From the NCBI RefSeq assembly GCF_902832885.1, contig NZ_CADFDK010000006.1:434001-498000 (forward strand): a stretch of DNA of 64,000 nt, read 5' to 3'. This DNA comes from Burkholderia seminalis DSM 23518 (lineage in GTDB: Bacteria > Pseudomonadota > Gammaproteobacteria > Burkholderiales > Burkholderiaceae). Positions 1 to 10,452 of the stretch are shown here, piece after piece (position 1 is the stretch's first letter; the number at the start of each line of letters is the position of its first letter). The position numbers were made by a program, and so were the translations under genes. Under the pieces are notes generated by a model. It was not told the DNA's origin and made no database searches. It saw only the letters and a list, made by a program, of their open reading frames with translations.

Positions 1-40
1 GCCCGTGCGGCCGACGGATTCGGAATGAAAACATATCTCC

Positions 41-1414
41 TCAATGACGCAACATATAGGTTTCGTATTCGAGGCGGCCGAACTTGCGGTCGAGCAGCAG
101 GACCGCCGCGACATCGAGAACGAGCAGCGCAAGCGCGAAGCCATAGCCGTATGCATCCGGCGTCATCCATAGCGTGATGCCGGTCAGCACGCCGTTGAGC
201 GCGACGAACGCCGTCGACAGCGCCACGACCAGCCGGCGCGCGTCGAGATAGAAGAATACGTTCAGCAAACCCAGCAGCAGCACCTGCAGACTCGCGGCGA
301 TCACGTCGACGAGCAGAAGCGGAAGGTACAGCGTCGAGATATGCAGGGCCGCCAGCAACCAGTGACCGAATGCGACGATCAGCACCAACACGGCGGCCTG
401 CACCTTGATGATTTCATACAGCCCGGCGCGCACGCTGCCGACCATCATGTCGCGCATGTCGTTGATGTGCCGCAGCGTCGCACCGCTGCGCACGGCTTCG
501 TAGAACGCATCGTAATACTCGACGAAGTCCGCCTCGATGCGTACCAGGAACGTCGCCATCCCGGGCATCACGCAGACGTACGCAATGAACACGGGTATGT
601 CGTAGATCACCGATGCACGCAACGGCCCGATCACCTGCGCACCCGTGCCCGGTGCATACCAGAACATGAACTTGTCGAGCCATACGCCGAGATTGAACAG
701 CAGTCCGACAAGCGCGAGCGTCGGATACGCGAAGCGCCGGTCGAGCATCTCGAACGAGACGAAGCGATCGCTGCGGTAGTTTCGGTAGATCAACCCCGAA
801 AGCCCGGTAAGCAAGACGAGATGCCCGGCGACGAAACCGCCGAGCAGGCCGCAAATGCCCTGCCGGTTCAGCATCAGCGCGAACGCGACCGTGCAGCCGT
901 ATCCGACCAGGAATACCGCAAGAATCTGCCGGTACTGTTTCACGCTGGACAAAAAGATCACCGCGATCCAGATATTGCTGACGATGACGAATCCCGCGAC
1001 CATCAGCAGCCGATACAGCAGCGGCTCGCCGCGAAATCCCGACGCCACCGCGATGAAGCCGGCACATCCCGATGCCGCCGTGGCAATCAGCGCCACACCG
1101 TTATAGTTCGACAGCACGAGATCGTCGCGCTTCTCGAACAGCCGGTCGGAGATGAAGCGCGTGAACGACAATTGCAGCGGCCCGGTCAGAATCAGACTGC
1201 ACGCGATCAGGTAAGTCACCGACACCTGAAACTGGACGATCGCATATTTGGGTATCACGAACGCGACGCTCATCACGCCGATGATCAGAATTCCGAATAT
1301 CGACAGAATCAGCGGCCCGGAGCTGATCAGCCCCGCATACGCGTATGCGCGTGCGACGCCGAAGAGCGTCTGTTGCCGCAGGATCTTGCGCAACTCGAAG
1401 CCGATGCCGGCCAT
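41..1414 (-). CDS. pelG: Pel exopolysaccharide inner-membrane transporter PelG
   Basis: This is the last gene of the pel operon (457 aa). It starts MAGIGFELRKIL and is almost wholly hydrophobic, with about 12 predicted membrane helices, as expected for the PelG branch of polysaccharide transporters. In the known Pel system PelG forms the inner-membrane synthase/translocation complex with PelD, PelE and PelF. The ATG shares an ATGA overlap with the pelF stop, which points to translational coupling. Length matches the roughly 456 aa family norm. No lesion is visible in this gene, although pelB and pelE upstream in the same transcript are broken. The remaining 40 bases to the window edge show nothing. 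Confidence 0.93.
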   Translation of the reverse strand: MAGIGFELRKILRQQTLFGVARAYAYAGLISSGPLILSIFGILIIGVMSVAFVIPKYAIVQFQVSVTYLIACSLILTGPLQLSFTRFISDRLFEKRDDLVLSNYNGVALIATAASGCAGFIAVASGFRGEPLLYRLLMVAGFVIVSNIWIAVIFLSSVKQYRQILAVFLVGYGCTVAFALMLNRQGICGLLGGFVAGHLVLLTGLSGLIYRNYRSDRFVSFEMLDRRFAYPTLALVGLLFNLGVWLDKFMFWYAPGTGAQVIGPLRASVIYDIPVFIAYVCVMPGMATFLVRIEADFVEYYDAFYEAVRSGATLRHINDMRDMMVGSVRAGLYEIIKVQAAVLVLIVAFGHWLLAALHISTLYLPLLLVDVIAASLQVLLLGLLNVFFYLDARRLVVALSTAFVALNGVLTGITLWMTPDAYGYGFALALLVLDVAAVLLLDRKFGRLEYETYMLRH

Positions 1415-3060
1415 CAGCGGCCCTCCTTGCTCGAGCCGGATGCAACCACGCCCGCACCTGCATGGTGCACCGGGCAGCCGGCTTCGAACGGCCGCCCGCG
1501 GCGCATCCGGTCGGGGGCGATCGCGAGCGCATCGTACAACGCCCGATACCGGTCGATCATCTGTGCACGCGTGTAGAAGCGTCGGACGCGGGAGAGGCCG
1601 GCTTGCTGCGCGGCCTGCCAGCGCTGCGCGTCGCCGAGCAGGTCGAGCGCCGCCTGCGCGAACGCGGCCGGATTCGCGATCGGCACGACCGCGCCGGCGG
1701 GCCCGAACGCGCGGTCATCCTCTCCGAGCCCTTCGATCAGTTGCCGGCACGACCCGACGTCCGTGGTAATCGACGGCACGCCGGCCGCGAAGCCTTCGAG
1801 CACGACGAGCGGGAGCGCCTCGCTGATCGAGGTCAGCGCGATCACGTCGACTTTCGGCAAAATGTCGTGCATCCGCTGGAAGCCGAGAAAGCGCACCGTC
1901 GTCGCGAGCCCGAGGCTCTGCGCGAGCGCCCGGCATTCCAGCGCGTACGCGGGATCCTCTTCTTCCGGCCCGACGATCCAGCCTTCGATTTCCGGCATCG
2001 TCCGCGATGCGATGAACATCGCGCGGACGAACGTCTTGATGTCCTTGATCGGCACCACGCGGCCGATCAGCGCGACGACGTGGCGCGGGCCGCCGTCCCG
2101 CTTGTCCAGCAGCGGCGCGAAGCCGTCCACGTCGACGCCGTTCGGAATGTTGCGCGTCCGGGCGGCATCGGCGCCGTCGGCGATCTGACGGTGCCGATTG
2201 GCCTCGTAGAGCGAGACGATCTCGTCGGCCGCGTCGTAGGCGAGCTTGCCGAGTGCTTCGAAGAAACGCACCCACAGCGCGCGAAAATAGCTGATCGCCG
2301 ATACGTCCCGCTCGAACGCGCCCCGGTTGTCGCGGATCCACTCGCTTTGCAGCAGATCGATCTTGCGTTCCTTGGTATAGATACCGTGCTCGGAAACGAG
2401 TAGCGGCCGGCCCGTGCGGTAATGCAACAGCGCACCGAGAAAGCCCGCATAACCCGTCGATACGGTGTGATAGACGCGCGCCGGCGGCAGTCCGCGTGCG
2501 ATCCGCGCAAGCTGCCACAGCGGCTTGTGCATGATCCGTACCGTCCAGAAGTAGTCGGTGAAGGACGGGTCCGTGCAGTAGCGGCGATAACGCTCGACGA
2601 TGAAGTCCCACGCCGCGCGGCTGGTGGAAAACTGCCGCTCGTTCAGCGGTCCGTCGTCGTCGATCAGTTGGACCAGGTCAGCCATCAGCGCAGCCGGATT
2701 CGCCACGACGCCGTCCGCATCCCGCCCGCGCCACGCATCGTGCAGCGCAGCCGAACGCCTGAACGCTTCGGCGTCGCCGGGAATCTCCCGTGCGCTGCCC
2801 GTATCGGCGGGCACGTCGCCATACAGATAATGGGACTCGAAGTGGACGACGTTGTCGGGCAATGCGTACGCGGCGCCATGATAGTCGTCTTCCCGGCTGC
2901 CGATGAACACGATCGCGAAGTGCTTGTGCGGGTAGGCACGAATCATCTCGTTGACCCAGCTCGATACGCCGCCTCGCACATACGGGAACGTGCCCTCGAG
3001 CAGCAGGCAAACGTCGATCGCGGTCGACGGACCGGCACGGCGGTGAATGGACGGTTTCAT
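1414..3060 (-). CDS. pelF: Pel polysaccharide glycosyltransferase PelF (GT4)
   Basis: Soluble GT-B type glycosyltransferase of 548 aa. The start is the ATG at 3060 (MKPSIHRR), which overlaps the pelE stop as ATGA; the open frame continues far upstream but that part lies inside pelE in another frame. Near the N-terminus the motif LLLEGTFPYVRGGVSSW is typical of PelF, and the C-terminal half carries an E-x7-E element (SEALPLVVLEG) of family GT4. In Pseudomonas PelF polymerises the Pel backbone from UDP-sugar donors at the PelD/E/G complex. It appears intact. The N-terminus is about 40 residues longer than I expect for the Pseudomonas protein, partly in a loop-like insertion around residues 90-120. 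Confidence 0.93.
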   Translation of the reverse strand: MKPSIHRRAGPSTAIDVCLLLEGTFPYVRGGVSSWVNEMIRAYPHKHFAIVFIGSREDDYHGAAYALPDNVVHFESHYLYGDVPADTGSAREIPGDAEAFRRSAALHDAWRGRDADGVVANPAALMADLVQLIDDDGPLNERQFSTSRAAWDFIVERYRRYCTDPSFTDYFWTVRIMHKPLWQLARIARGLPPARVYHTVSTGYAGFLGALLHYRTGRPLLVSEHGIYTKERKIDLLQSEWIRDNRGAFERDVSAISYFRALWVRFFEALGKLAYDAADEIVSLYEANRHRQIADGADAARTRNIPNGVDVDGFAPLLDKRDGGPRHVVALIGRVVPIKDIKTFVRAMFIASRTMPEIEGWIVGPEEEDPAYALECRALAQSLGLATTVRFLGFQRMHDILPKVDVIALTSISEALPLVVLEGFAAGVPSITTDVGSCRQLIEGLGEDDRAFGPAGAVVPIANPAAFAQAALDLLGDAQRWQAAQQAGLSRVRRFYTRAQMIDRYRALYDALAIAPDRMRRGRPFEAGCPVHHAGAGVVASGSSKEGR

Positions 3061-4163
3061 GACGACCAGTAACGAACGACGGGATTGAGAACGGGCAGCG
3101 CGGCCGCGTTGCCGAGCGACGCGAGCAGTTCGGCCGTGCGCGGATACTCGCCACGCAGGAATGCAGCCTCGGCAAGCCACGGCACGAGACGCTCGCGCGG
3201 AAAGCCCCATTCGAGCGCACGGCTCATGTATTGCACGGCCGCGTCCGCGTCGCCGGTCGCGAGTGCGAGGCGGCCGCGAATGAGCCACATCGCCGCGTCG
3301 CCTGCGTCGATCGCGAGCGCGGCCTGCGCGTGGCGGTCGGCCTGTTCGCGCGTGTGCCCGTGCACCGCACCGAGCACGAGATTCTGATAGACCAGCTCGA
3401 AGTACAGCTCGGCAAGCCGGCGATGATTCGCCTGGCGCGTTGCATCGTCGTCGGCGGCATCGAGCGTCTACTGCGCACGGAAGATGTTCTGCGCGATCTC
3501 GTTCTCGGCGCGGTCGAGCGTGCCGTATGCGATGAGCCGCACGTCTTCGAGAGGATCGGCGAGCAGATCGCGCAGCAGCGTGCCGGTCGTGCGCGTCGGC
3601 ATGCTCTGGATCGCAACCAGCGCGGAGAGCCGATCCGACGCGGCCACCCGCGTATTCACGAGACGCGCCTGCAGACGCGCACCGCCGCCGTGCGAGACGC
3701 GCGACACGAGATAGGTGACGAACTCGGGCAAAGGCACGTCGGCGTATGCGTCGTCGCCCTGCTTCGCGGGCCAGCAAGCCGCCCACGCACAGCTGGCCAG
3801 CACGACGAGGCCGCCGCCGACAGGCACGAACGTACAGGCGAGCCAGAGCGCCGCGAGCGTCCCGTTGCGTTGGGTTCGGTAACGTTGCGGCAGCAACTGC
3901 CGGTACAGCACCGCCTGCGCCGCGCCGCCTGCCACCATCGCCCCGAACACGGGCCACAGGGGGTCAACCGACGGTGCCAGGACGGTCATCGCCGCCCCCA
4001 CCTGGGCGGACCCGCCGAACTGCACGAGCACGGCATACTGCAGCGCCGCGACGATCGCAATGCCGACGCACGACGCGAGTGCGGCCAGCATCGACGCCGG
4101 CGGCACGCGCAACGCGTGCCGCTCGAGACCGGGCGCCCGCGAACCGGATCGCGGCCTAGACAT
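3057..4163 (-). pseudogene. pelE: pelE interrupted by an in-frame amber codon
   Basis: The reading frame opens with ATG at 4163, overlapping the pelD stop (ATGTCTAG), and encodes 231 residues: a basic N-terminus, two hydrophobic hairpin segments (about residues 25-75 and 95-130) and the beginning of a helical region, ending at a TAG at 3468-3470. The same frame continues without any shift for another 136 codons to the TGA at 3057, with clear TPR-like sequence (DAAMWLIRGRLALATGDADAAVQYMSRALEWG), and that TGA overlaps the pelF start. Membrane helices followed by TPRs is the known PelE architecture, so these are two halves of one gene of about 368 codons split by a nonsense mutation; a CAG to TAG change would explain it. 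A GTG at 3377 might restart the TPR part. A sequencing error or amber suppression cannot be excluded. Confidence 0.85.
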
Positions 4164-5616
4164 GAACGCCGCATCCCTTCAGCAGGCGCTGCAACGCCGC
4201 CCCCGGTTCGAGGCTGCCCAGATGCAGCGTATGCACGCCGATCCGCGCGCCTTCGAGATCGAGACCGAACTGCGCCGCGAAGCTCGCCTCGATGCGCGCG
4301 AGATAACCGTCGACGCCGGCCGTATCGGTCGCCGGCATCAGGTTCACGAGCACCGATTGCGTCGGCGTCTTCAGCGGCCATATGAGATCGAGCGAACGGC
4401 GCCCGCGCATCACGTGCTCGAACAGCGAATCGTCCGCCTCGTCGTGCTGGAACACGAGCGCGACCAGCGACGACGCGATCCCCGACTCGCGCTGCAGGCG
4501 CGTCAGACGCGCGATGTCGAGCGCGAATTCGTACGGGCATGCCGGTACTGCCGCCACCACGTCGCGCACGCACGCCGCATGCTCGACGCCGTCCGCGTAA
4601 AAGCCGAGCAGCACCAGCAGCAGTTGCAGATTATCGAAGTTCAGCGACAGAAACGGCATGCGCTTGATCGCGAGCAACGCGATCAGGCGACCGTCGGCGC
4701 ACACGACCGGCGCGGCGACCAGCAGCGCCGTATTCGGCGCCACGTCGCCGCCGCTCTTCGGATGGGCGATGCATTTCGTCTCGAGCATGCGGGCCACGAG
4801 GCCGTCGCGCGGATCGAAATCGAATGCATCGCCGAGCCGCGCAACCGGTTCGCACACGATTCTGGGCGACTGCGTCGCGCCTTCGACCGGATACAGCGCC
4901 GCCACCTCGATCTGACATGCCTGCGCGACGAATTCGAGCAGCGCGTGCGCACCGGGTAGCCGCACCGTGCTCGCCACACCCTGCGGAGGCGCATCGAATC
5001 CGTGCGCGAGCGACAGACGGCGCAGTTCGGTGATCGAATCCCGCAGCGTGGTCGGCTTCGACAGCAAATCCTTTTCCAGCCGCTCGTGCGACAGACGCAT
5101 CAGGTAGTGGCTCTTCGTGATCGCGACGAGCCGGTCGTTCAGATAGTCGTTGAGCGCGTTCGCCCGAGTTGCGCGAGCGCCCCACGTGTCGCCGAAATGG
5201 CCGACGACGATCGTCTGCAGCAAGCCGCCGGCGAAGCGCTGCAGCGGCCACACTTCGCCGGCCGCGGCAGGATGCAGGTGGGCGACGCATTGCCATGCGC
5301 CGATCATCAACGCGTTCGCGAGCAACCCGAGCAGCGTCCCGTAACGCAGCGCGACGATGAGCGGGCCGAACCACAGCCATGGAAAATCCGCATGCAGCAG
5401 CAGCGGATCGCTTCGGTCGAAGTGCCACGCAAGCGCGAGCACGATCAGCATGAACACGATCGTTTCCACGACCGAAATCGGCCGCGCAACGGCCGGCGCG
5501 ACGAGACGGCGTATCCGACTCAGGTGCCCGAACGGATTCGTCTGGCGCGATCGAGGCGACGCCGATGCAGGGCCGCTCCCGCCGTGAGGGTTATCGGTAG
5601 CGTTCGCGGAGCTCAT
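4156..5616 (-). CDS. pelD: Cyclic-di-GMP receptor of Pel synthesis PelD
   Basis: 486 aa from the ATG at 5616 (MSSANATDNPHG); the upstream extension of the frame overlaps pelC and is not needed. After a polar N-terminus there are hydrophobic segments (about 45-65 and 75-135), then a GAF-like region, then a degenerate GGDEF domain. The segment RGRRSLD supplies the RxxD inhibitory-site motif that binds c-di-GMP in characterised PelD proteins, so Pel polymerisation would be allosterically controlled by c-di-GMP. The gene ends inside the first codons of pelE (8-base overlap). Length is close to the 455 aa Pseudomonas homologue. Confidence 0.92.
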   Translation of the reverse strand: MSSANATDNPHGGSGPASASPRSRQTNPFGHLSRIRRLVAPAVARPISVVETIVFMLIVLALAWHFDRSDPLLLHADFPWLWFGPLIVALRYGTLLGLLANALMIGAWQCVAHLHPAAAGEVWPLQRFAGGLLQTIVVGHFGDTWGARATRANALNDYLNDRLVAITKSHYLMRLSHERLEKDLLSKPTTLRDSITELRRLSLAHGFDAPPQGVASTVRLPGAHALLEFVAQACQIEVAALYPVEGATQSPRIVCEPVARLGDAFDFDPRDGLVARMLETKCIAHPKSGGDVAPNTALLVAAPVVCADGRLIALLAIKRMPFLSLNFDNLQLLLVLLGFYADGVEHAACVRDVVAAVPACPYEFALDIARLTRLQRESGIASSLVALVFQHDEADDSLFEHVMRGRRSLDLIWPLKTPTQSVLVNLMPATDTAGVDGYLARIEASFAAQFGLDLEGARIGVHTLHLGSLEPGAALQRLLKGCGVHV

Positions 5617-5650
5617 GGTCGTCTTCCGGTGCAGTCGTGTCGAGCACGCA

Positions 5651-6238
5651 TCACGAGCGCGGACGCAACGGCGCGAGCAGGCGGCCGACCAGCGCATTCG
5701 CGACGCTCGACAGGCTCGAACGGCTCCAGCCGCTGCGCGTACCCGCGGCGCTCCAGACGACCCGGCCCGACTCGACGTCGACGAGTTCGAAGGTCAGGCC
5801 GGCGACCGGCTCGCCGTCGACGCCCACCTTGTAGCGCCACTCCTCGACGGCGCCGGCCAGCACGTACTTCACGTGATGCTCGCGCGCCCACGCGAGCCGA
5901 CGCTCGCCCGTGTCGCGCTGCGCGGTGTCGAACATCGCGTTGCCGTCTCCGTCGGCCGGCGCGAGACGCACGTCGGCCAGCCCGTTCGCGCGCAACACGG
6001 TCGCCGCGAGCGCCGCGGCGCTCCCGCCCGCCGCGGGCGTTTCGGTGAAGTTCGCAATCGGCGCGATCGCCACCGCATCGCTGGCCGCGAGCGTCGGCGC
6101 CGCAGTCTGGCGCATCGAGCCGCAGCCCGCGAGCACCGCCGCCGACATCGCGATCGCCGCGCCCCAACGGACGAGCCGGGCTGCCTCCGCGCAGCGCAAC
6201 CATCCGGACCGTACAGCCGCTTCGTTCATCTCGTTCAT
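5651..6238 (-). CDS. pelC: Pel outer-membrane lipoprotein PelC
   Basis: 195 aa protein with a signal sequence ending in the lipobox LAGC (Cys about residue 40), followed by a compact alpha/beta domain (VAIAPIANFTETP near the mature N-terminus, VKYVLAGAVEEWRYKVG in the middle). PelC in other bacteria forms a dodecameric funnel on the periplasmic side of the outer membrane beneath the PelB barrel. Two in-frame ATGs (6238 and 6229) are possible starts; both leave a usable signal peptide. It lies 35 bases before pelD and about 80 bases after the end of pelB. Confidence 0.88.
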   Translation of the reverse strand: MNEMNEAAVRSGWLRCAEAARLVRWGAAIAMSAAVLAGCGSMRQTAAPTLAASDAVAIAPIANFTETPAAGGSAAALAATVLRANGLADVRLAPADGDGNAMFDTAQRDTGERRLAWAREHHVKYVLAGAVEEWRYKVGVDGEPVAGLTFELVDVESGRVVWSAAGTRSGWSRSSLSSVANALVGRLLAPLRPRS

Positions 6239-6319
6239 CGAACCACTCCCTACTCACTTCGTTGTATGCATCATCGTGTGCGTCGTTCCGTTCGCGCCGC
6301 GCAACGACGGAAACCGGAA

Positions 6320-9300
6320 TCAATAAAACCAGCGGTATTGCGCGCCGACCACCGTCACAGGGGTACCGAGGCGTGACACACGCTGGTGCTGGATGAACAA
6401 TGCCGCGTGGTCCCCGCCGAACACCGAGCCCGCCATGCCGGCATCGATGGCCGCTCCGCCGCCCTGAATCGAATCGTGCACGACGCCGACCTCGAGAAAC
6501 GGCCGCCACCGATGCGTGTACCGTTCGCGCAGATCGGTCCCGAACCCCGCGAACAATCCGTATTGCGTGTACGTGGCCGGCATGAAGTTTCCGGCGGAGG
6601 CCGACCGGCTCGCGGCAGGCAGAAGCGACGAAATCAGCGTGTCCGCCCGCCCCCCGCACCGTAAGCACCGTGCGTGCCGACGACGCGGATCGTATAGTCC
6701 GGGTACGCCGTACGAATTCGGTAGCTCACCTGCGCGGTCGACAGCACGCCGCTACCGAGATAGGTACGCGCCTGGCTGTAGAAGCGGTCCATCTCGACAC
6801 TGCCGGACACCGTCACGCATTCGTTCGCCTGCCAGTTTCCATCGGCGATCGGGTTGTCCTTCATCCCGCCGATGCGCAACGCCGGCAGCTCGTCGGCGAC
6901 CTGATCGCGACCCGCACGTATGCCGAACCGCAGCGGTCCGTCGCGTCCGAATTCCGCTCCGAGTCCGATCGTATAGAAGGTGTCGAGTCCTTCGCGGCGG
7001 CCCGCACTCACCGTGAACGCATCGTCGCGCGTCTGCCGACGGGCATGGACCACCAGCGAGCGGTCCGCCGACGGCACGTTGACCAGTTGCGACGCGTCCG
7101 TCGATCGCTGGAGGTCCAGCGTGGCGGTCATGCCGATCAGGTAATGCCCGGCGATCTTGCGGCTTGCCGCGATCGTCTGCTCGCTGTAATCGAGCGGACG
7201 TTCGGCGTAGGTCGTCATGCTCGCGTCGAGCGACTGCGGCCACGCGAGCGCGGTTTCGACGAAACGCCGATGCATTTCGCTGTCGTCGGGCGCGCCATCG
7301 AGGCCATCGAACGTGAGCGTTTGTGCTTGCGCCGGCCGGTCGACGGCTTCGGCCGCATCGATACGGTCGTAGCGCGGCAGGTGTACGCCCTGATCGAGCA
7401 GACGCTCCATCGTCCCGATGTCGCCGTCGGCTAGCGCGACGGTCAATTGCGCGGACGCCGGCCGCGCGAACAGGTTCGCCGCCTGCAACGCGAGCCACCG
7501 CTTCGCAAGCGGATTCGCCTCGTGCGACAGCGCCCAGCTAATCGCCACCTCCTGCGCGACCGCGGCGTACGCACGGCGGTCTTTTTCCAGCATGTCCCGT
7601 GTCGATTTCGTGCTGCCCCGCGCCGACGATTCGAGCGGCGAAAGACCGCGTGCATCGCCGAGCAAGGTACGGCGTTTGCTGATGAAATCGGCAGCCGCCG
7701 AGCCGTCCTTCAGCAGTTCGTCGAGCAGCGCGACCGCGTGGTCGGCATTCGAATATTGCGCAGCCAGATCGACGCCGCGGCTGCGCAGCTCCAGGTGCGT
7801 CTCGATGTCCTGCGACGTACGTGCCGGAACACCGCGTTGGATGGGTTGCGACGCTTGCCGCTCCTGCGTCGTCCGCCGCGGCGGCGAGGACCGTGCGTCC
7901 CGTTCCCGCGGCGTCTGCCAGGCCTCTTTCCGGCCGAATGCGCCGATCTGCAGCCACACCTTGCGACGAATCGACCACGCGAGATCCGGACGTCCTGCCA
8001 TTTCCTGCGCATCGGCGTACGTGATCAGCCACAGCGGATCGTGCGACATCATCACGGCCTGACGGCGCAGATATTCGAGCGCATCGACGGGCCGGTTCAG
8101 ACGGAGTTCGGCCGCGGCGTACGGTCCCCACAGCGGCGCGTCAGCCGAAGCCTTGTCGCGCCAGCGCACGAGCGCCGCATGCAACTCGGCATCCGTGCCG
8201 TAATCGACCAGCGTCCACAATAGCGCCGCATTCAGATCCACCGATGCGCCCGGCAGATCGACCGCACGCTGCAGATCGTGCAACGCGTCGAGCGGACGGC
8301 CCGCTTGCCGCTCGTACTCGGCACGTACGCCGAGAAAACCCGGCGACGCCTCGGCTGCCTCGCGCTCCCGCGGCGTGAGGCTCGCGAGCAGCGCGTCGAT
8401 GCGTTCCATCGCGCCGGCTGCGGTGTAGTAGTAAACCGCCTGCTGCAGCGCGCGCACGGTATGGTCGCGCCGGTAGTGCAGCACCGAGATGCGGCCGGCG
8501 TCGATCGGGTACGCATCGTAGAAGTACGACATGTCGGCCAGATCGTCGGGCGTTGCCGCATCGCTCGCCAGCAGATGACGATACGCGTCGTGCGCCGCGT
8601 CGTCACGTTGCAGCAGGCGCGCGAGTTCGCCGTAGTTGCGCCAGAACGCCACTTCGCCGTCCTGCGCGTAACGGCTCGCATTCGTCATTGCATCGAGTGC
8701 GCCCGCGTAGTCACCGTCGCGATACAGCACATTGGCGGTGTGCAGCGCGTAGCGCGGATTGCGCGGCTCGCGCCGTTGCAACCGACGGTAGATCGCGAGT
8801 GCCTCGTCATCGTGGCCGGCACGTTCCGCGAGCGCACCGGCGCGTTCGTCGAGCGCGTTCGCTTCACGGCCGTGCGGCAGACCGTCGAGGAACGCGATCG
8901 CGTCGTCCGGCCGCCCGAGACGCTCATACGTTGCGGTGACGGAATCGACGAGCTTGAGATCGTCGGGCGTCGCCCGTGCCGCGTACAGCAAAGCGGCCAG
9001 GTAGGCGTCGTCGTCGTCCAGCATCGGGGCGATGCGCCGAACGTTCCGCCAGCCGACGGGGTCGCCCGTTTGTCGCGCATAGTCGAGCCACGACTTCAGC
9101 GCGAGCTGCGACGCCCCATTCCATTCGGCCACCTGTGCAAGGCGCTTGCGCCACAGCGCCGAATGCGGTTCCTTGGCGAGCTGCGCGAGCGCGACCTTCT
9201 CCGCATCGGCGGGATCGGCGGACTCCAGGAACGACTGATAGAGAAGATCGGCAATGTCCGCCCCGTCGGCAGCCGGCGGCGACGGAAGTTGCACGGCTCT

Positions 9301-10452
9301 CGCATGATTCGATACCTGCGTCGCGTCGACGAAGCGCATCATTGCGTCGCGCCGTTGCAGCGCGACCTTCACGATGTGCGCCCGCGGTTGCGTCGGTGCG
9401 GTGACTTGTGCTTGCGCCGCATCGATGAACGGGCCATGGCCGTCATGGCCTGCCCGGAGCTGCCGCGCGACGCGACCGCGACGTGCGCCACCCCAGACCA
9501 TCGGACCGTCCAGATAGGCGTACGCCTGCTGCGTCGAACCCGACCGGTGAACCGCCGGCATGGCGAGCACGCGCTCCGCGCGCCTGCTCCGATAGGCAAT
9601 CCCGCCGATCCCCGCGCGCCGCGCCAACGCCTTCGCATACCGCTCGATCAGGTCCGGCCGCTGCGCCGCCCGTGCGAGATCGAGCAACGCGACAAGCGTC
9701 GGCTGATCGTCGATGAACGCGTCGTTCTGGCGCTGCGCAACCGCGATTGCATCGGCGGTCAGATTGCCGGCCTGCAGCACACGAATGCCGGCGATGAAGC
9801 AGCGACGCTGCGCGCCGAGCGTCGTCGCGTTCTGCTGACGCCGGAACCAGCTGTCGGCCGCCTCCCGGTAGTCGCCGATCTGCAACGCGTAGCGCGACAC
9901 GTATCCGTCCCACTTGTCGCGATGTGCGGTGTCGCGCCGTGCGAGGCGCACATAGAACCGCAGCGCGAGCGCGGGGGCACCGACCGATGCGGCGGATTGC
10001 GCGAACCATTCGAGATCGCGATCGGACCAGTCGAGCGCGGCAGCATCGGAAATCTGCCGGCGCAGTGCGGCAAGCGCAACGGAACGGCGCGGATCGTCGG
10101 CCTGCATCTCGTTCGTGCGTTGCTGCGCGATCGCGAGCTGCAGCTTCATCGCGGCCTGCCGCAGGGGCGGGGAAGCCGCCTCGTCCATCCGTTGAACGAC
10201 CCGCCCCGCATCCGCGAGCCGGCCCAGCGACACATATTGCTCACCGAGCATCGCCAGTAGCGCTTCGTCGCGCGGCCGCACTTTCAACCATGCTTCGAGA
10301 TACGCCGCGCTCAGATCGCTCGGGCCGCCCACCGCGGCCATCCGCTCACGCAGCCCGTCATGAGGTGCAACCGCATAGCCAGCCAGCAGCACGACGCCTG
10401 CCAGCACCAGCACGAGCCATGGCGGCGCGATACGCGGGCGATTACCGGTCAC
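6320..10452 (-). pseudogene. pelB: pelB, frameshifted in a poly-G run near the barrel end
   Basis: PelB is the TPR scaffold plus 16-strand outer-membrane export porin. Translation can start at a GTG (10452) overlapping the pelA stop by 11 bases; an N-terminal anchor (WLVLVLAGVVLLAGYAV) is followed by a long run of TPR-like helices and then beta-barrel sequence. The frame hits TGA at 6634 after 1272 aa. The missing barrel end is present in the adjacent frame down to 6320 and finishes YRWFY, a typical terminal aromatic beta-signal. Adding one base to the C6 run at 6650-6655 (G6 to G7 on the coding strand) restores RADTLISSLLPAASRS and one continuous frame of about 1377 aa. The truncated product would lack roughly 105 residues, several strands. 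A sequencing error or phase variation are both possible. Confidence 0.87.

Noticed and set aside
6634-6668. Reading pelB through the third frame to join pelC
   Set aside because: The alternative frame gives no barrel-like sequence; only the +1 frame reaches YRWFY at 6320, so a one-base change in the C6 run is the better explanation.
8278-10260. A 660-codon plus-strand frame opposite pelB
   Set aside because: Antisense shadow of the TPR region of pelB with no recognisable protein features.
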